DNA from: Sanguinoderma infundibulare
Lineage: Eukaryota; Basidiomycota; Agaricomycetes; Polyporales; Polyporaceae
NCBI GenBank assembly: GCA_032821775.1
Contig: JAVLRN010000062.1
Span: 1-20,402 of the forward strand
DNA length: 20,402 nucleotides
Reading direction: 5' to 3'
A program made the translations under genes and the position numbers. This document shows positions 8,740-16,308 of this stretch, piece after piece. Position 1 is the first letter of the stretch. Each line of letters opens with the position of its first letter. The notes beneath the pieces were generated by a model that saw only the letters and a list, made by a program, of their open reading frames with translations, had not been told where the DNA came from and did not search any database.

Positions 8740-8811
8740 GCATCTTTAGTTTAATGGTTAAAACGGAAATTTTCGAAATTTATGATAATGGTTCAAATCT
8801 ATTAAGGTGTT
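8740..8811 (+). tRNA. trnR(ucg): tRNA-Arg (anticodon UCG)
   Basis: Acceptor GCATCTT with AAGGTGT, T arm AATGG-TTCAAAT-CTATT, and D arm AGTTTAATGGTTAAAAC. The anticodon stem AAAT/ATTT (four pairs) with loop TTTCGAA gives anticodon TCG. Reading the loop one base earlier would give TTC (Glu), but the stem then pairs poorly. Confidence 0.75.
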
Positions 8812-9151
8812 TTAATTAATAATTAAATTAAAAATAAGGTTGCTTAACGATTTAAGTATATATTTATATTATATAATAAACATATAAATATATTAGTGAG
8901 TTCACTACTCCTTTATTTTTTAATATTTTATATTTACCTTATGAAGTTTTATTTTTAAGATGTAACTTAGAATGCCTTTAATTTATTAAATTCTTATTGT
9001 TAAATTAAGTAATGATTTTTTAATCATGATTGTCTTCATAGACAAGGTATTAAACATATTAATATACTATAAATTACATTATATTTATAAAATATAGTAA
9101 GCATAACTATACTAAGTTCAAATTAAAAAAAATAGATTAGTTAATAACAAT
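8812..9151. other. Intergenic leader region upstream of cox2
   Basis: 340 nt of AT-rich sequence with no ORF or tRNA. A 6-bp hairpin (TTGTCT, loop TCAT, AGACAA) lies at 9030-9045, just after a small ATGATT/AATCAT stem. It probably includes the cox2 5' UTR; I see no recognisable promoter. Confidence 0.5.
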
Positions 9152-9376
9152 ATGTTCGCAATTTTTAATACAATTTTTAACGATGCTCCACAACCTTGGC
9201 AAATAGGATTCCAAGACAGTGCAGCTCCAGGTTTTACAGGAATAGTAGAATTACACAATACTATTTTCTTCTATTTAGTAGTGATATGTGTAAGTGTATT
9301 TTGGGTATTAGGATCTATAATATATTACTTTAATAGTAATAATTCACCTATTGTACATAAATATCTTAACCATGGT
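9152..9376 (+). CDS. cox2: Cytochrome c oxidase subunit 2, exon 1
   Basis: This exon encodes the first 75 residues of the complex IV subunit that accepts electrons from cytochrome c. The start ATG 9152 gives MFAIFNTIFNDAPQPWQIGF, the usual fungal N-terminus with a short presequence before DAPQPWQ. It includes the first transmembrane helix (FFYLVVICVSVFWVLGSIIYYF) and ends SPIVHKYLNHG. The boundary follows GGT 9374-9376, since the protein resumes [12 protein letters not shown] on exon 2. The frame stays open into the intron, so the GIY-YIG ORF is fused to this exon. A 340-nt AT-rich leader precedes it. Confidence 0.97.
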
Positions 9377-10291
9377 ATAGTTGTGCCTATTCAAAAGTGT
9401 TTTAAATTTAAATTTAATAATATTTCTTTAAATAATAAACCATATATTAGGTTTTATAGTACTTCACCTAATAGTTCTTCTAATGATCCTAATAGTTCTT
9501 CTAAATATATTACTAATAGTATAAAATTGTATGAAGATGCCTATTTAATGAGAAAATCAATTATTAAAGAAAATAAAAGTAAATCAGGAATATATAAATG
9601 AACTAATAAATTGACAAATGATATATATATTGGACAATCGAAGGATTTATCAAAAAGATTTATAAAATATTTTAATCTTAGTTATTTAATAGATAGAAAT
9701 AGTCTTATAATAAGTAGAGTTTTAATCAAATATGGTTACTCTAACTTTTCATTAGAGATATTAGAATATTGCAATGAAACTGATTTACTAATCAGAGAAC
9801 AGTATTATTTTGATAAGTTAAATCCTAAATATAATATATTAAAAGTCGCAGGTAGTTCTTTAAATTATAATCATACAGAAGAAACTAAAGCAAAAATTAG
9901 TAAATCTTTGAAAGGAGTTTATGTAAAGGAAAAATCACCTTTATTTGGAAAACTCCATACAGAAGAAACTAAAGCCCTTATGAGTTTAAAAAAATCTAAA
10001 GTAAATAATCCTTTATTTGGTAAAGTTCACTCTGAAAAAACTAAAGAATTAATGAGACAAAAAGCTTTAGGTAGAAAACATTCTGATGAAACATTATTAA
10101 AAATGAGTATTGCTAAAGGTTCTTTTGTTTATATTTATGAAAAATTTGAGTCAGAAGGGTTTAAATTAATAGGTAGCTTTGTTTCAATTAGAAGGGCTGC
10201 TAAATTTTTAGGAATAAGTGGTTCTACTGTAAAAAAATATGTAAATTCAGGAGAAATATTTAAAGATAGATATAAATTTTCATCTAAATAA
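9377..10291 (+). CDS. GIY-YIG homing endonuclease of cox2 intron 1, fused to exon 1
   Basis: The ORF runs on from cox2 exon 1 and needs TGA 9599-9601 read as Trp. The GIY-YIG domain is then complete: GIYKWTNKLTNDIYIGQSKD, the conserved Arg in LSKRF, and the metal-binding Glu in REQYYFDKLNPKYN. After it come three or four NUMOD3-type DNA-binding repeats (HTEETKAKISKSLKG, HTEETKALMS, HSEKTKELM, HSDETLLKM). A NUMOD1-like helix-turn-helix follows (FVSIRRAAKFLGISGSTVKK). It ends TAA 10289-10291. No lesion is visible, so it is a candidate active enzyme. The ATG-less stretch between exon and domain is a linker presumably removed by proteolysis. Confidence 0.92.
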
Positions 10292-10542
10292 ATTTAAAAA
10301 AACTATGAATAAATTTTCACTGTATGCTGGAAACTCCTAAAGCCTTAGGTACTATATAATTTTAATAATTTTATCAGTTAGAAGCCTAAAGGATGTAACA
10401 ATGGACAATCAGCAGGAAACCTAATTGTATACAAATTAGGATCCCCAGAGACTATACGTGAAACTCCTTAAAAAAAATAATTAAATTAGTTCAAAGGATG
10501 AAGATATAGTCCAGCCATTATTTAAAGATAATGGGTTTGTTG
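9377..10542 (+). other. Group I intron 1 of cox2
   Basis: The intron lies between LNHG and TLIELIW of Cox2 and ends in G10542. The ORF comes first and the catalytic core last: block 10325-10421 (TGCTGGAAACTCC to AGCAGGAAACC), then GATCCCCAGAGACTATACG at about 10440 and AAGATATAGTCC at 10501. The 97-nt block is 96/97 identical to nad5 intron c. Confidence 0.92.
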
Positions 10543-10671
10543 ACATTAATAGAATTAATTTGGACAATTACACCAGCCTTAATTTTAATTGCTATCGCAT
10601 TTCCTTCATTTAGATTATTATATTTATTAGATGAAGTAATTTCACCAACAGTAACTATTAAAGTAGTAGGT
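10543..10671 (+). CDS. cox2: Cytochrome c oxidase subunit 2, exon 2
   Basis: A small exon of 43 codons, [20 protein letters not shown] through [10 protein letters not shown]. It encodes the second transmembrane helix and the start of the intermembrane-space domain. It begins after intron-terminal G10542; the ATG at 10531 is intronic. It ends after GGT 10669-10671, because exon 3 resumes HQWYW, the invariant KVVGHQWYW motif. The frame is open into the next intron's HEG. Phase and junctions agree with the protein family on both sides. Confidence 0.97.
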
Positions 10672-11544
10672 TTCTTTTTAGGTGGCCTCAAATTATATAT
10701 ATTAAATAAAATGAAAGACACCATTTTAAATGGTCAAAAAAATAATATGTCTTTAAATACTATCAAATATAAAAATAGATTTAATATAAAATTTAGATTA
10801 TGTTCTTCTCGCCCTCGGGTCTTTTCTCATTCTTTAAGTTCTCTTCAAAATCAACAAAGGTATTATCACATAAGTAATATAAGAGCTATTAATAGAATAG
10901 GACCACATAATGAAGATGTTTTATCTGTTATTATAGGATCTCTATTAGGTGATGCTTATGGAAATAAAAGATCTGGAGAAGGTGTTAGAATATGTTATAG
11001 ACAAAGTATTCGACATAAAGAATATTTATTCTGGTTATATACTTTTTTTTATAATAGAGGTTATACAAGTAATCTTCAACCTAGACAATATACAAGAACG
11101 ATTCAGAGTAAGGAAGGTAAAGTATTTTATGGTTTTGAATTTAATACCTTTACCTTTAGAAGTTTTAGTTGGATACATAAGATGTTTTATAACAATGGCA
11201 GAAAAGTAGTACCCTTAAATATCTATGAATATTTAACACCATTAGCTTTAGCAGTGTGGATAATGGATGATGGTGGTTGGGCTAATTATGGTATCAGAAT
11301 TGCTACTAATAGTTTTGAACTTAAAGAAGTTGAATTATTAAATGATGTCATTAAATCTAAGTATAATTTAGAAACAACTATTCAAAATATATGGATTAAA
11401 AACCAATATTCTATATATATTAAAAAACAATCTGTAAATAATTTAAGAAATATAGTTGGCCCATATGTACACTCTAGTATGTTATATAAACTAGGTGTTG
11501 ATAATACATATTCAAGTTCTTTCAACCCACACACATATATATAA
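10672..11544 (+). CDS. LAGLIDADG_2-type homing endonuclease of cox2 intron 2, fused to exon 2
   Basis: The ORF continues in frame from cox2 exon 2 for 290 codons to TAA 11542-11544. A basic, poorly conserved leader precedes motif 1, [18 protein letters not shown] (about nt 10930-10985). Then come the [14 protein letters not shown] block, the [23 protein letters not shown] region with motif 2 (about 11215-11280), and a tail ending [11 protein letters not shown]. Both motif Asp residues are kept, there is no lesion, and no TGA is needed. It therefore looks functional, possibly also as a maturase. It belongs to the same family as the two broken nad5 intron ORFs, whose tails end similarly (FLYKLGI, LKYKIGL). 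Confidence 0.92.
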   Translation, partial: FFLGGLKLYILNKMKDTILNGQKNNMSLNTIKYKNRFNIKFRLCSSRPRVFSHSLSSLQNQQRYYHISNIRAINRIGPHNEDVLSVIIGSLLGDAYGNKRSGEGVRICYRQSIRHKEYLFWLYTFFYNRGYTSNLQPRQYTRTIQSKEGKVFYGFEFNTFTFRSFSWIHKMFYNNGRKVVPLNIYEYLTPLALAVWIMDDGGWANYGIRIATNSFELKEVELLNDVIKSKYNLETTIQNIWIKNQYSIYIKKQSVNNLRNIVGPYVHSSMLYKLGVDNTYSSSFNPHTYI

Positions 11545-11793
11545 TAGTCGTGAGAGGTAATATCTAATTATCTTTCTAAGAATTTGACAGGATTCTTAAA
11601 GGTTTTTGCCTTTGGCGATGCAAGTGAAAACAGTTAAAATACTATCTTTAACAATACCGGATATAGTACAAGACTGTCAGTAAGTGGTTTATTTTTTTTC
11701 ACTTATTGCAACAGACTGGGTCACTTGTGGGTGATATAATATTTATTATATTGCTTAATGTACAGTCGACATAAATTATTATTTTTATAATTG
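10672..11793 (+). other. Group I intron 2 of cox2
   Basis: The intron interrupts the KVVG-HQWYW motif and ends in G11793. The 3' part, after the ORF, has group I-like core strings AACAGACTGGGTCAC (about 11709) and AATGTACAGTC (about 11757). A hairpin-prone AAGGTTTTTGCCTTTGGC stretch occurs at about 11600. The core differs from the other introns in this window, so it is a separate lineage. The subgroup is not assigned. Confidence 0.85.
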
Positions 11794-12188
11794 CACCAAT
11801 GGTATTGGTCATATGAATATAGTGATTATATTAATGTTAGTGGTGAATCAATAGAATTTGATTCATATATGATACCAGATTCTGATTTAGAATTAGGTCA
11901 ATTTAGATTATTAGATGTTGATAATAAAGTAGTTATCCCTACTGATACACATATTAGATTAATTGTTACTGGAGCTGATGTTATACATTCATTTGCTGTA
12001 CCATCTTTTGGTTTAAAAATTGATGCTGTACCTGGTAGATTAAATCAAACTTCTATGTTAGCTGAAAGAACTGGAACTTTCTACGGTCAATGTTCTGAAA
12101 TTTGCGGTGTGTGTACCATGGTTTCATGCCAATAGCAATAGAAGCAGTATCAATTCAAGATTACTTAGCATGGATAGATGCAACTTAA
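11794..12188 (+). CDS. cox2: Cytochrome c oxidase subunit 2, exon 3 (with an apparent 2-nt insertion)
   Basis: The exon encodes the soluble CuA domain: [12 protein letters not shown], the copper ligand His in [13 protein letters not shown], then CSEICG with the two Cys ligands and the Glu. At 12106-12114 the sequence is GG followed by a (TG)3-T run that is one GT unit longer than the family needs. In the current frame the protein ends at TAG 12133-12135 with an abnormal tail and lacks the last His and Met ligands. If two bases are skipped, the usual [20 protein letters not shown] end follows to TAA 12186-12188, giving a normal length near 248 residues. The insertion may be an assembly error or a real mutation; the homologous downstream frame is intact. 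TTG 11791 is intronic, not a start. Confidence 0.93.
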
Positions 12189-12643
12189 TCTAATAAATTA
12201 ATCTAATTTTAATTTAAATATTTTTATAAAGTATTTAATTATATTTTTATATTTATATTTATTAGTATAATTATAATGCAAATATAATTTTATGTTTATC
12301 CCCATACACTGTATACCACCTATTTTTAACCTTACTTCTATTATTTTACATTAAGTAATAATGAGAATAATTTTATTCCTTGGGCTAATTCTTTTTTTTT
12401 CTTTATGATTGAAAAAAAAGTGGATTTATGCTTAACGATATGTTTAATTATTTACCTAACAATACACCACTTAAATGATTCATTTCAAATAATTGTAGTT
12501 ATCTTCTAGTTGCTCCAAAGGAGTAACTTCTTATACAAAAGGTTACTTTCAAGCAGATAAGTTTATTTCACATTCTAATTTAATTTCTAGCATCTTATAA
12601 TGTCAATATCTTAGGACAGTACTCAAAAGAGGTTTTTAAAAAA
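12189..12643. other. AT-rich intergenic region between cox2 and trnR(ccu)
   Basis: 455 nt without an ORF. Two hairpins can be seen. At 12393-12419, a T-rich arm ending in C pairs with GAAAAAAAA. At 12509-12527, GTTGCTCC / GGAGTAAC encloses an AAA loop, with one G-U pair. A TATCCCC stretch at about 12297 is a weaker version of the C-rich element. Confidence 0.5.
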
Positions 12644-12714
12644 ATTCTCTTAGTTTAATGGCAGAATAACATTTTCCTAAAATGTCAATTTTGATTCGAT
12701 TCCAAAAGAGAATG
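12644..12714 (+). tRNA. trnR(ccu): tRNA-Arg (anticodon CCU)
   Basis: Acceptor ATTCTCT with AGAGAAT (7 perfect pairs), TA at positions 8-9, and a short D stem. The anticodon stem is ACATT/AATGT (perfect) with loop TTCCTAA, giving anticodon CCT at 12676-12678. The T arm is TTTGA-TTCGATT-CCAAA with four pairs. CCU reads AGG, a rare codon in the genes here, which makes this an unusual isoacceptor. Confidence 0.78.
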
Positions 12715-12730
12715 AGAATATAACCATTAA

Positions 12731-12790
12731 AAAAAAAACTAATTCGTTACAATGTAAAAAAATAAATAAAAAAAAACTAATTCGTTACAG
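12731..12790. repeat. Direct repeat pair of about 21 nt
   Basis: The string ACTAATTCGTTACA, preceded by an A run, occurs at 12738-12751 and again at 12776-12789, offset by 38 nt. It lies just after trnR(ccu). Confidence 0.75.
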
Positions 12791-12818
12791 TAAAAAATAA
12801 ACAAAGTGTTAAATTATA

Positions 12819-12838
12819 AAAGTAAGTATACTTACTTT
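12819..12838. repeat. Perfect 20-nt palindrome
   Basis: Arms AAAGTAAGTA / TACTTACTTT with no spacer. They lie inside a looser inverted arrangement of GTGTTA (about 12807) and TAACAC (about 12863). Possible hairpin in RNA or cruciform in DNA; function unknown. Confidence 0.75.
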
Positions 12839-13095
12839 ACTAAAAAAAAGATCTTATAAATTATAACACTAAAAGAAGTATTTTTTAATATTATAAAGCT
12901 GATTATAAATTAATTTTTATTAAGTAATTTTCAAATGTATTATTTAATATAAATAAAAGCTGATTATTAGCTTAACACTTTATTTATATTTAATTTTTTT
13001 AAATTATAAACATTATATTTTCTATAAATTATTTCTTAAAATAATAAATAGGTAAAACGTATGTATATTATATAAATATAATGGATAAATAAAGT

Positions 13096-13115
13096 AGCTA
13101 TTTTTAAAAATAGCT
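13096..13115. repeat. Perfect 20-nt palindrome upstream of rps3
   Basis: Arms AGCTATTTTT / AAAAATAGCT, ending 48 nt before the rps3 ATG. This is the second perfect palindrome within 300 nt. It could fold in the rps3 leader; its role is unknown. Confidence 0.75.
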
Positions 13116-13163
13116 CGTTATGGAAAGTAAAAATAAAATAATAAAATAAATAAATCGTTCAAT

Positions 13164-14186
13164 ATGGAAAATAACCAATTTATCTTACCGATTAATAATC
13201 AATATTCTTATATAGATTTACCTACACTTAACTCAAATAATTATAAAACACCAATTTTAAAAAGAAAAAGTATAGATAAATCAGCAATTTTAGAAATAGT
13301 TAAATATAATAATCAATTAATTAAAGATAATCAAAAAAAAGAAGAATTAATTTTAAAAGGTAAAAAAATAATAATTAAAGAAATAAATCCTATTTCTCAA
13401 AAATCAACTTATTATGAAAAAATAGATATGTTAACTTACACTCCAAAAAAAAAAAAAGATGATGAATTACAAACTGTTAATCAAAATTATTTAAAATCTT
13501 TTAGTAATTTAAATATATCTTTAGCTCAGACTAAAAATACTTTTTATGAATTTAATTCTAAAACTTTAAATTCAAAAATATTAAATCAAAATGTAAATAA
13601 AATCTTAGAATATTCTTTCTTTGAAATGAATAGTGTAATAAGTACACCTTATTTTTTAATAACACCTAAAAATATTATTATTAATTTATTTTATTTTTGT
13701 GTTAATAAAGAACTTAGTGAAGAAAACTTTTTATTAAGAAAAAAAAATATCGTTAAATTAGAAGGTTTAAGTTATAAATTAAGTAATTATTTTAAAAAAC
13801 CCGTAAAGTTAGATTTAACTCGATTATATTCAATTAGTCATAATAGTCAAATTTTAATTCATGTTTTAGGTAAATTAAGTTTATTTAGAAGTAATTCTTT
13901 TTCTAAAATTGTTCGAACATTTTTAAGATATCAATCTCATAAAATGATGTTTAGAAGTAATTTTAATAAATTTAGTAAATCTGTTACTATTTTAACCGGT
14001 ATTAATATTAAATTAGGTGGTAGATTAATGAGAGGTAAAATTGTACCTAGAAGAACAGTTAACAAAATTCAATATGGAAGTTTATCTAGAAGTAAAGCTA
14101 ATTATGTAACTACAGCGAGATTAACTCAAAAAAATAAAAGAGGTGCTTTCAGTTTTACTGTTTCTATTGGACATAAATTTTTTTAA
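13164..14186 (+). CDS. rps3: Ribosomal protein S3 (mitochondrial, uS3m)
   Basis: A 340-residue, Lys- and Asn-rich protein of the small mitoribosomal subunit. Only the C-terminal third is well conserved. It includes a hydrophobic-basic helix block (KIVRTFLRYQSHKMMFRSN) and then the diagnostic GINIKLGGRLMRGKIVPRRT, followed by SRSKANYVTTARLTQKNKRG and a short terminal AFSFTVSIGHKFF. The variable N-terminal half is typical of fungal mitochondrial Rps3. It stands alone between trnR and nad6 instead of inside an rnl intron, as in many basidiomycetes. ATG 13164 is the first in-frame start, after an AT-rich leader with a palindrome. No TGA codons occur. A TTACCCCCT element follows the stop at once. 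Confidence 0.9.
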   Translation: MENNQFILPINNQYSYIDLPTLNSNNYKTPILKRKSIDKSAILEIVKYNNQLIKDNQKKEELILKGKKIIIKEINPISQKSTYYEKIDMLTYTPKKKKDDELQTVNQNYLKSFSNLNISLAQTKNTFYEFNSKTLNSKILNQNVNKILEYSFFEMNSVISTPYFLITPKNIIINLFYFCVNKELSEENFLLRKKNIVKLEGLSYKLSNYFKKPVKLDLTRLYSISHNSQILIHVLGKLSLFRSNSFSKIVRTFLRYQSHKMMFRSNFNKFSKSVTILTGINIKLGGRLMRGKIVPRRTVNKIQYGSLSRSKANYVTTARLTQKNKRGAFSFTVSIGHKFF

Positions 14187-14200
14187 TTACCCCCTTTATT
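14187..14200 (+). terminator. C-rich element after rps3
   Basis: TTACCCCCTTTATT starts directly after the rps3 TAA; the C5 run is 14190-14194. It belongs to the recurring CCCCCT set. Confidence 0.45.
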
Positions 14201-14776
14201 TTTAAAATTAATTTATTAACATTAAGGGTTTAATTGAATCCATTAACATTTCATCACTATTAGAATATAAACTTTTTTAAAATAAAATAATTTTTAATAA
14301 AATTTTTATTTAATTAAAGCATATACTAACAGCGTAGGTTTCATTGTACCCCCCCCCTATTACACTAGTTTATAGTTCCATACTTATAAAATTTTATCCA
14401 AAGGAGTAGGTTGTAATGGTTTAATCTTTTTTTTTTGTATAATTATTTTTAATTTTATTTATATTTATTATAATAAACAATTTTATTATATTTTTAATTA
14501 TATAAAATATTTATATTTATATTATTAAATAGTATGATATTATTTTTAATTTTTAATTTAAATTTAAATTTAAATTTAAAAGAGTCCATTAATAAATATT
14601 ATGATCGAGGTTAAATCCTAAAAAAAAAAATATTTTTTAATAGTAAATAAAATGCTTTTTGGTTAAACCTACTTGATATATCAATATCTTGTTTACGACC
14701 AATCTATTTTTTTAAAATAAAATAAAATTAATAAAATATGTGGTCAAATAAAAATAAAAAAAAAAATAAATAAAAT
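14201..14776. other. AT-rich intergenic region between rps3 and nad6
   Basis: 576 nt with no ORF or tRNA I can support. It holds a nine-C homopolymer at 14349-14357, flanked as GTA and TATTACAC, and a short tandem repeat of AAATTT/TTTAAA units at about 14556-14580. Long A and T runs fill the rest. The region probably contains the nad6 5' leader. Confidence 0.55.
14556..14580. repeat. 6-nt tandem repeat (TTTAAA, about four copies)
   Basis: Four consecutive AATTTA/TTTAAA units form a self-complementary tract. It is probably replication slippage in AT-rich intergenic DNA. Confidence 0.75.
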
Positions 14777-15388
14777 ATGAAAATTTTCTTAATAGATTTA
14801 TTAGCCTTTGCTGCTCTATTTTCTAGTGTTTTAGTGATTACATCTAAAAATCCTGTAATAGCAGTTATTTTCTTAATTTCAGTATTTGTAAATGCTGCTG
14901 GATATTTAATATTATTAGGTATAGGTTTTATAGGTATCTCTTATATTATAGTTTACATCGGTGCCATTGCAGTATTATTTTTATTTGTGATAATGATGAT
15001 TAATATCAAATTAACAGATATATTAGAAACTGGTTCTCAATATACTAAAAATTTACCTTTAGCATTATCTATAGGTTTATTATTTATATATGAAATCTTC
15101 AGTATAATGCCATTTAGTATTGGTAATGTTTCAATAATTTCTACACTATTAAAAAGTTTTACACATTTAAATGTTTTATTAGTAAATTCAGATTTATCAA
15201 CATGTAGTGATTTATTTATTGCATTTAATACCGGTATAGCAGATACTTCTTTAACTCCTTTCTTACAAATTGAAGCTATTGGACAAGGTCTTTATACCTA
15301 TGGAGCAACATGGCTAATAATTATTAGTCTTATCTTATTATTAGCTATGATCGCGCCAATCTTTATTTCAAAAACTAAAAAAAACTAA
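14777..15388 (+). CDS. nad6: NADH dehydrogenase subunit 6
   Basis: A membrane subunit of complex I, 203 residues, within the usual fungal range. It starts MKIFLIDLLAFAALFSSVLV and carries the family hallmark: NPVIAVIFLISVFVNAAGYL, then GISYIIVYIGAIAVLFLFVIMM, the broken helix that changes shape during turnover. About five membrane segments are visible, the last (WLIIISLILLLAMIAPIFI) close to the C-terminus. It is uninterrupted by introns and free of TGA. It is followed 14 nt later by an AACCCCCT element and then by atp8. Confidence 0.97.
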   Translation: MKIFLIDLLAFAALFSSVLVITSKNPVIAVIFLISVFVNAAGYLILLGIGFIGISYIIVYIGAIAVLFLFVIMMINIKLTDILETGSQYTKNLPLALSIGLLFIYEIFSIMPFSIGNVSIISTLLKSFTHLNVLLVNSDLSTCSDLFIAFNTGIADTSLTPFLQIEAIGQGLYTYGATWLIIISLILLLAMIAPIFISKTKKN

Positions 15389-15400
15389 AAACAAATCAAT

Positions 15401-15412
15401 AACCCCCTTTTT
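15401..15412 (+). terminator. C-rich element after nad6
   Basis: AACCCCCTTTTT lies 12 nt after the nad6 stop; the C5 run is 15403-15407. It is one of the recurring set. Confidence 0.45.
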
Positions 15413-15717
15413 CTAAAATAACATCTAATATTAAAGATAATTTGAATATCTTTTATATTAATGATTCTATAAAAATAATCATTAAAAAAAAAAATAGATT
15501 TACTCAATGTTTATATTCAATCATATTTCTATATTCATAGTTTATATTTAAATGTACTTAATAGTTGTAACAACCAATCCAAATAACAGCAATATATATT
15601 TTCTCATTTGAATTTAAAAGAATCAATATCTCATTATTTTGTTTGCTTAATGTATAAGCAAGAGATAGTTCTTAATAATTAATAAGAGCCCATTTAATTT
15701 AAAATATTTTTTTACTT
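15413..15717. other. Intergenic region between nad6 and atp8
   Basis: 305 nt of AT-rich sequence with small stems only (AATGATT/AATCATT near 15458-15486, GCTTA/TAAGC near 15646-15660). No gene is seen; it probably includes the atp8 leader. Confidence 0.5.
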
Positions 15718-15876
15718 ATGCCACAATTAATTCCCTTTTACTTTTTAAATCAATTATACTTCTCATTTGTAGTATTATTTGTAGTTATTTATATTTTATC
15801 TAAATATTTTTTACCTTTATTTACTTTACAACAAGTTATTAGATTATTTATTGTTAAATTAAATAATAAATCTTAA
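15718..15876 (+). CDS. atp8: ATP synthase subunit 8
   Basis: A 52-residue protein, too short for a usual ORF cut-off but unmistakable. It starts MPQLIPFYFLNQLYFSF, the classic Atp8 N-terminus of fungi. One membrane helix follows (FVVLFVVIYILSKYFLPLF), and the tail is basic (QQVIRLFIVKLNNKS). It belongs to the stator and peripheral-stalk region of the ATP synthase in the inner membrane. Length and motif match the family (48-55 residues). TAA is at 15874-15876. A strong GC-containing hairpin follows 45 nt later. Confidence 0.97.
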   Translation: MPQLIPFYFLNQLYFSFVVLFVVIYILSKYFLPLFTLQQVIRLFIVKLNNKS

Positions 15877-15921
15877 TTTTACTTAAAAATTTTTTTAAAT
15901 AAGATATCTTATATTTTATAT

Positions 15922-15951
15922 AAATAATAGGGGTAAATACCCCTATTATTT
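15922..15951 (+). terminator. Perfect 12-13-bp hairpin downstream of atp8
   Basis: Arms AAATAATAGGGG (15922-15933) and CCCCTATTATTT (15940-15951) are exact complements, and one further T-A pair closes a 4-nt AAAT loop. It lies 45 nt after the atp8 stop and contains CCCCT. A role as mRNA 3' end, processing or stability element is inference. Confidence 0.6.
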
Positions 15952-16101
15952 AATATTAAAAAAAAAATAAATATTATTTTATTTTGTTATATAACCAGTT
16001 AAAGTTAAATTTAAATAAATCAAGCCAATGATCCAAATTAAAAAATAAAATATAAAAAAAAAGCTAACAAAATATAATTATTTTTTTTAACCTTATTTTG
16101 A

Positions 16102-16182
16102 GGAATAGTTTTCATTGGTAAGTTAAAACGATTGCTAATTGTTCGGGTAATACCCTTGGAGGTTCGACTCCTCTCTATTCCG
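16102..16182 (+). tRNA. trnS(gcu): tRNA-Ser (anticodon GCU)
   Basis: Acceptor GGAATAG with CTATTCC (perfect), anticodon stem AACGA/TTGTT with loop TTGCTAA giving GCT, a variable arm CGGGTAATACCCT as expected for a class II tRNA, and T arm GGAGG-TTCGACT-CCTCT. Discriminator G is typical of serine tRNAs. Confidence 0.92.
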
Positions 16183-16308
16183 ATTAACTTGTTTATACTT
16201 TAATAAATAATAAAAACAAATAATTAAATTTTAGTAGAAAAAAAAATTATTTTATTAATAATCTAATGAAGTCCAATTTATAAAAATAAGAATATAAAAC
16301 AAGGAGCA

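Noticed and set aside
9030..9045. Hairpin upstream of cox2 as a tRNA
   Set aside because: Only one short stem is present; no T arm or acceptor could be paired around it.
10518..10724. Minus-strand ORF of 68 codons across cox2 exon 2
   Set aside because: It is antisense to a conserved cox2 exon.
10949..11209. Plus-strand ORF of 86 codons overlapping the cox2 intron 2 endonuclease
   Set aside because: It is a shadow frame of a LAGLIDADG ORF with complete motifs.
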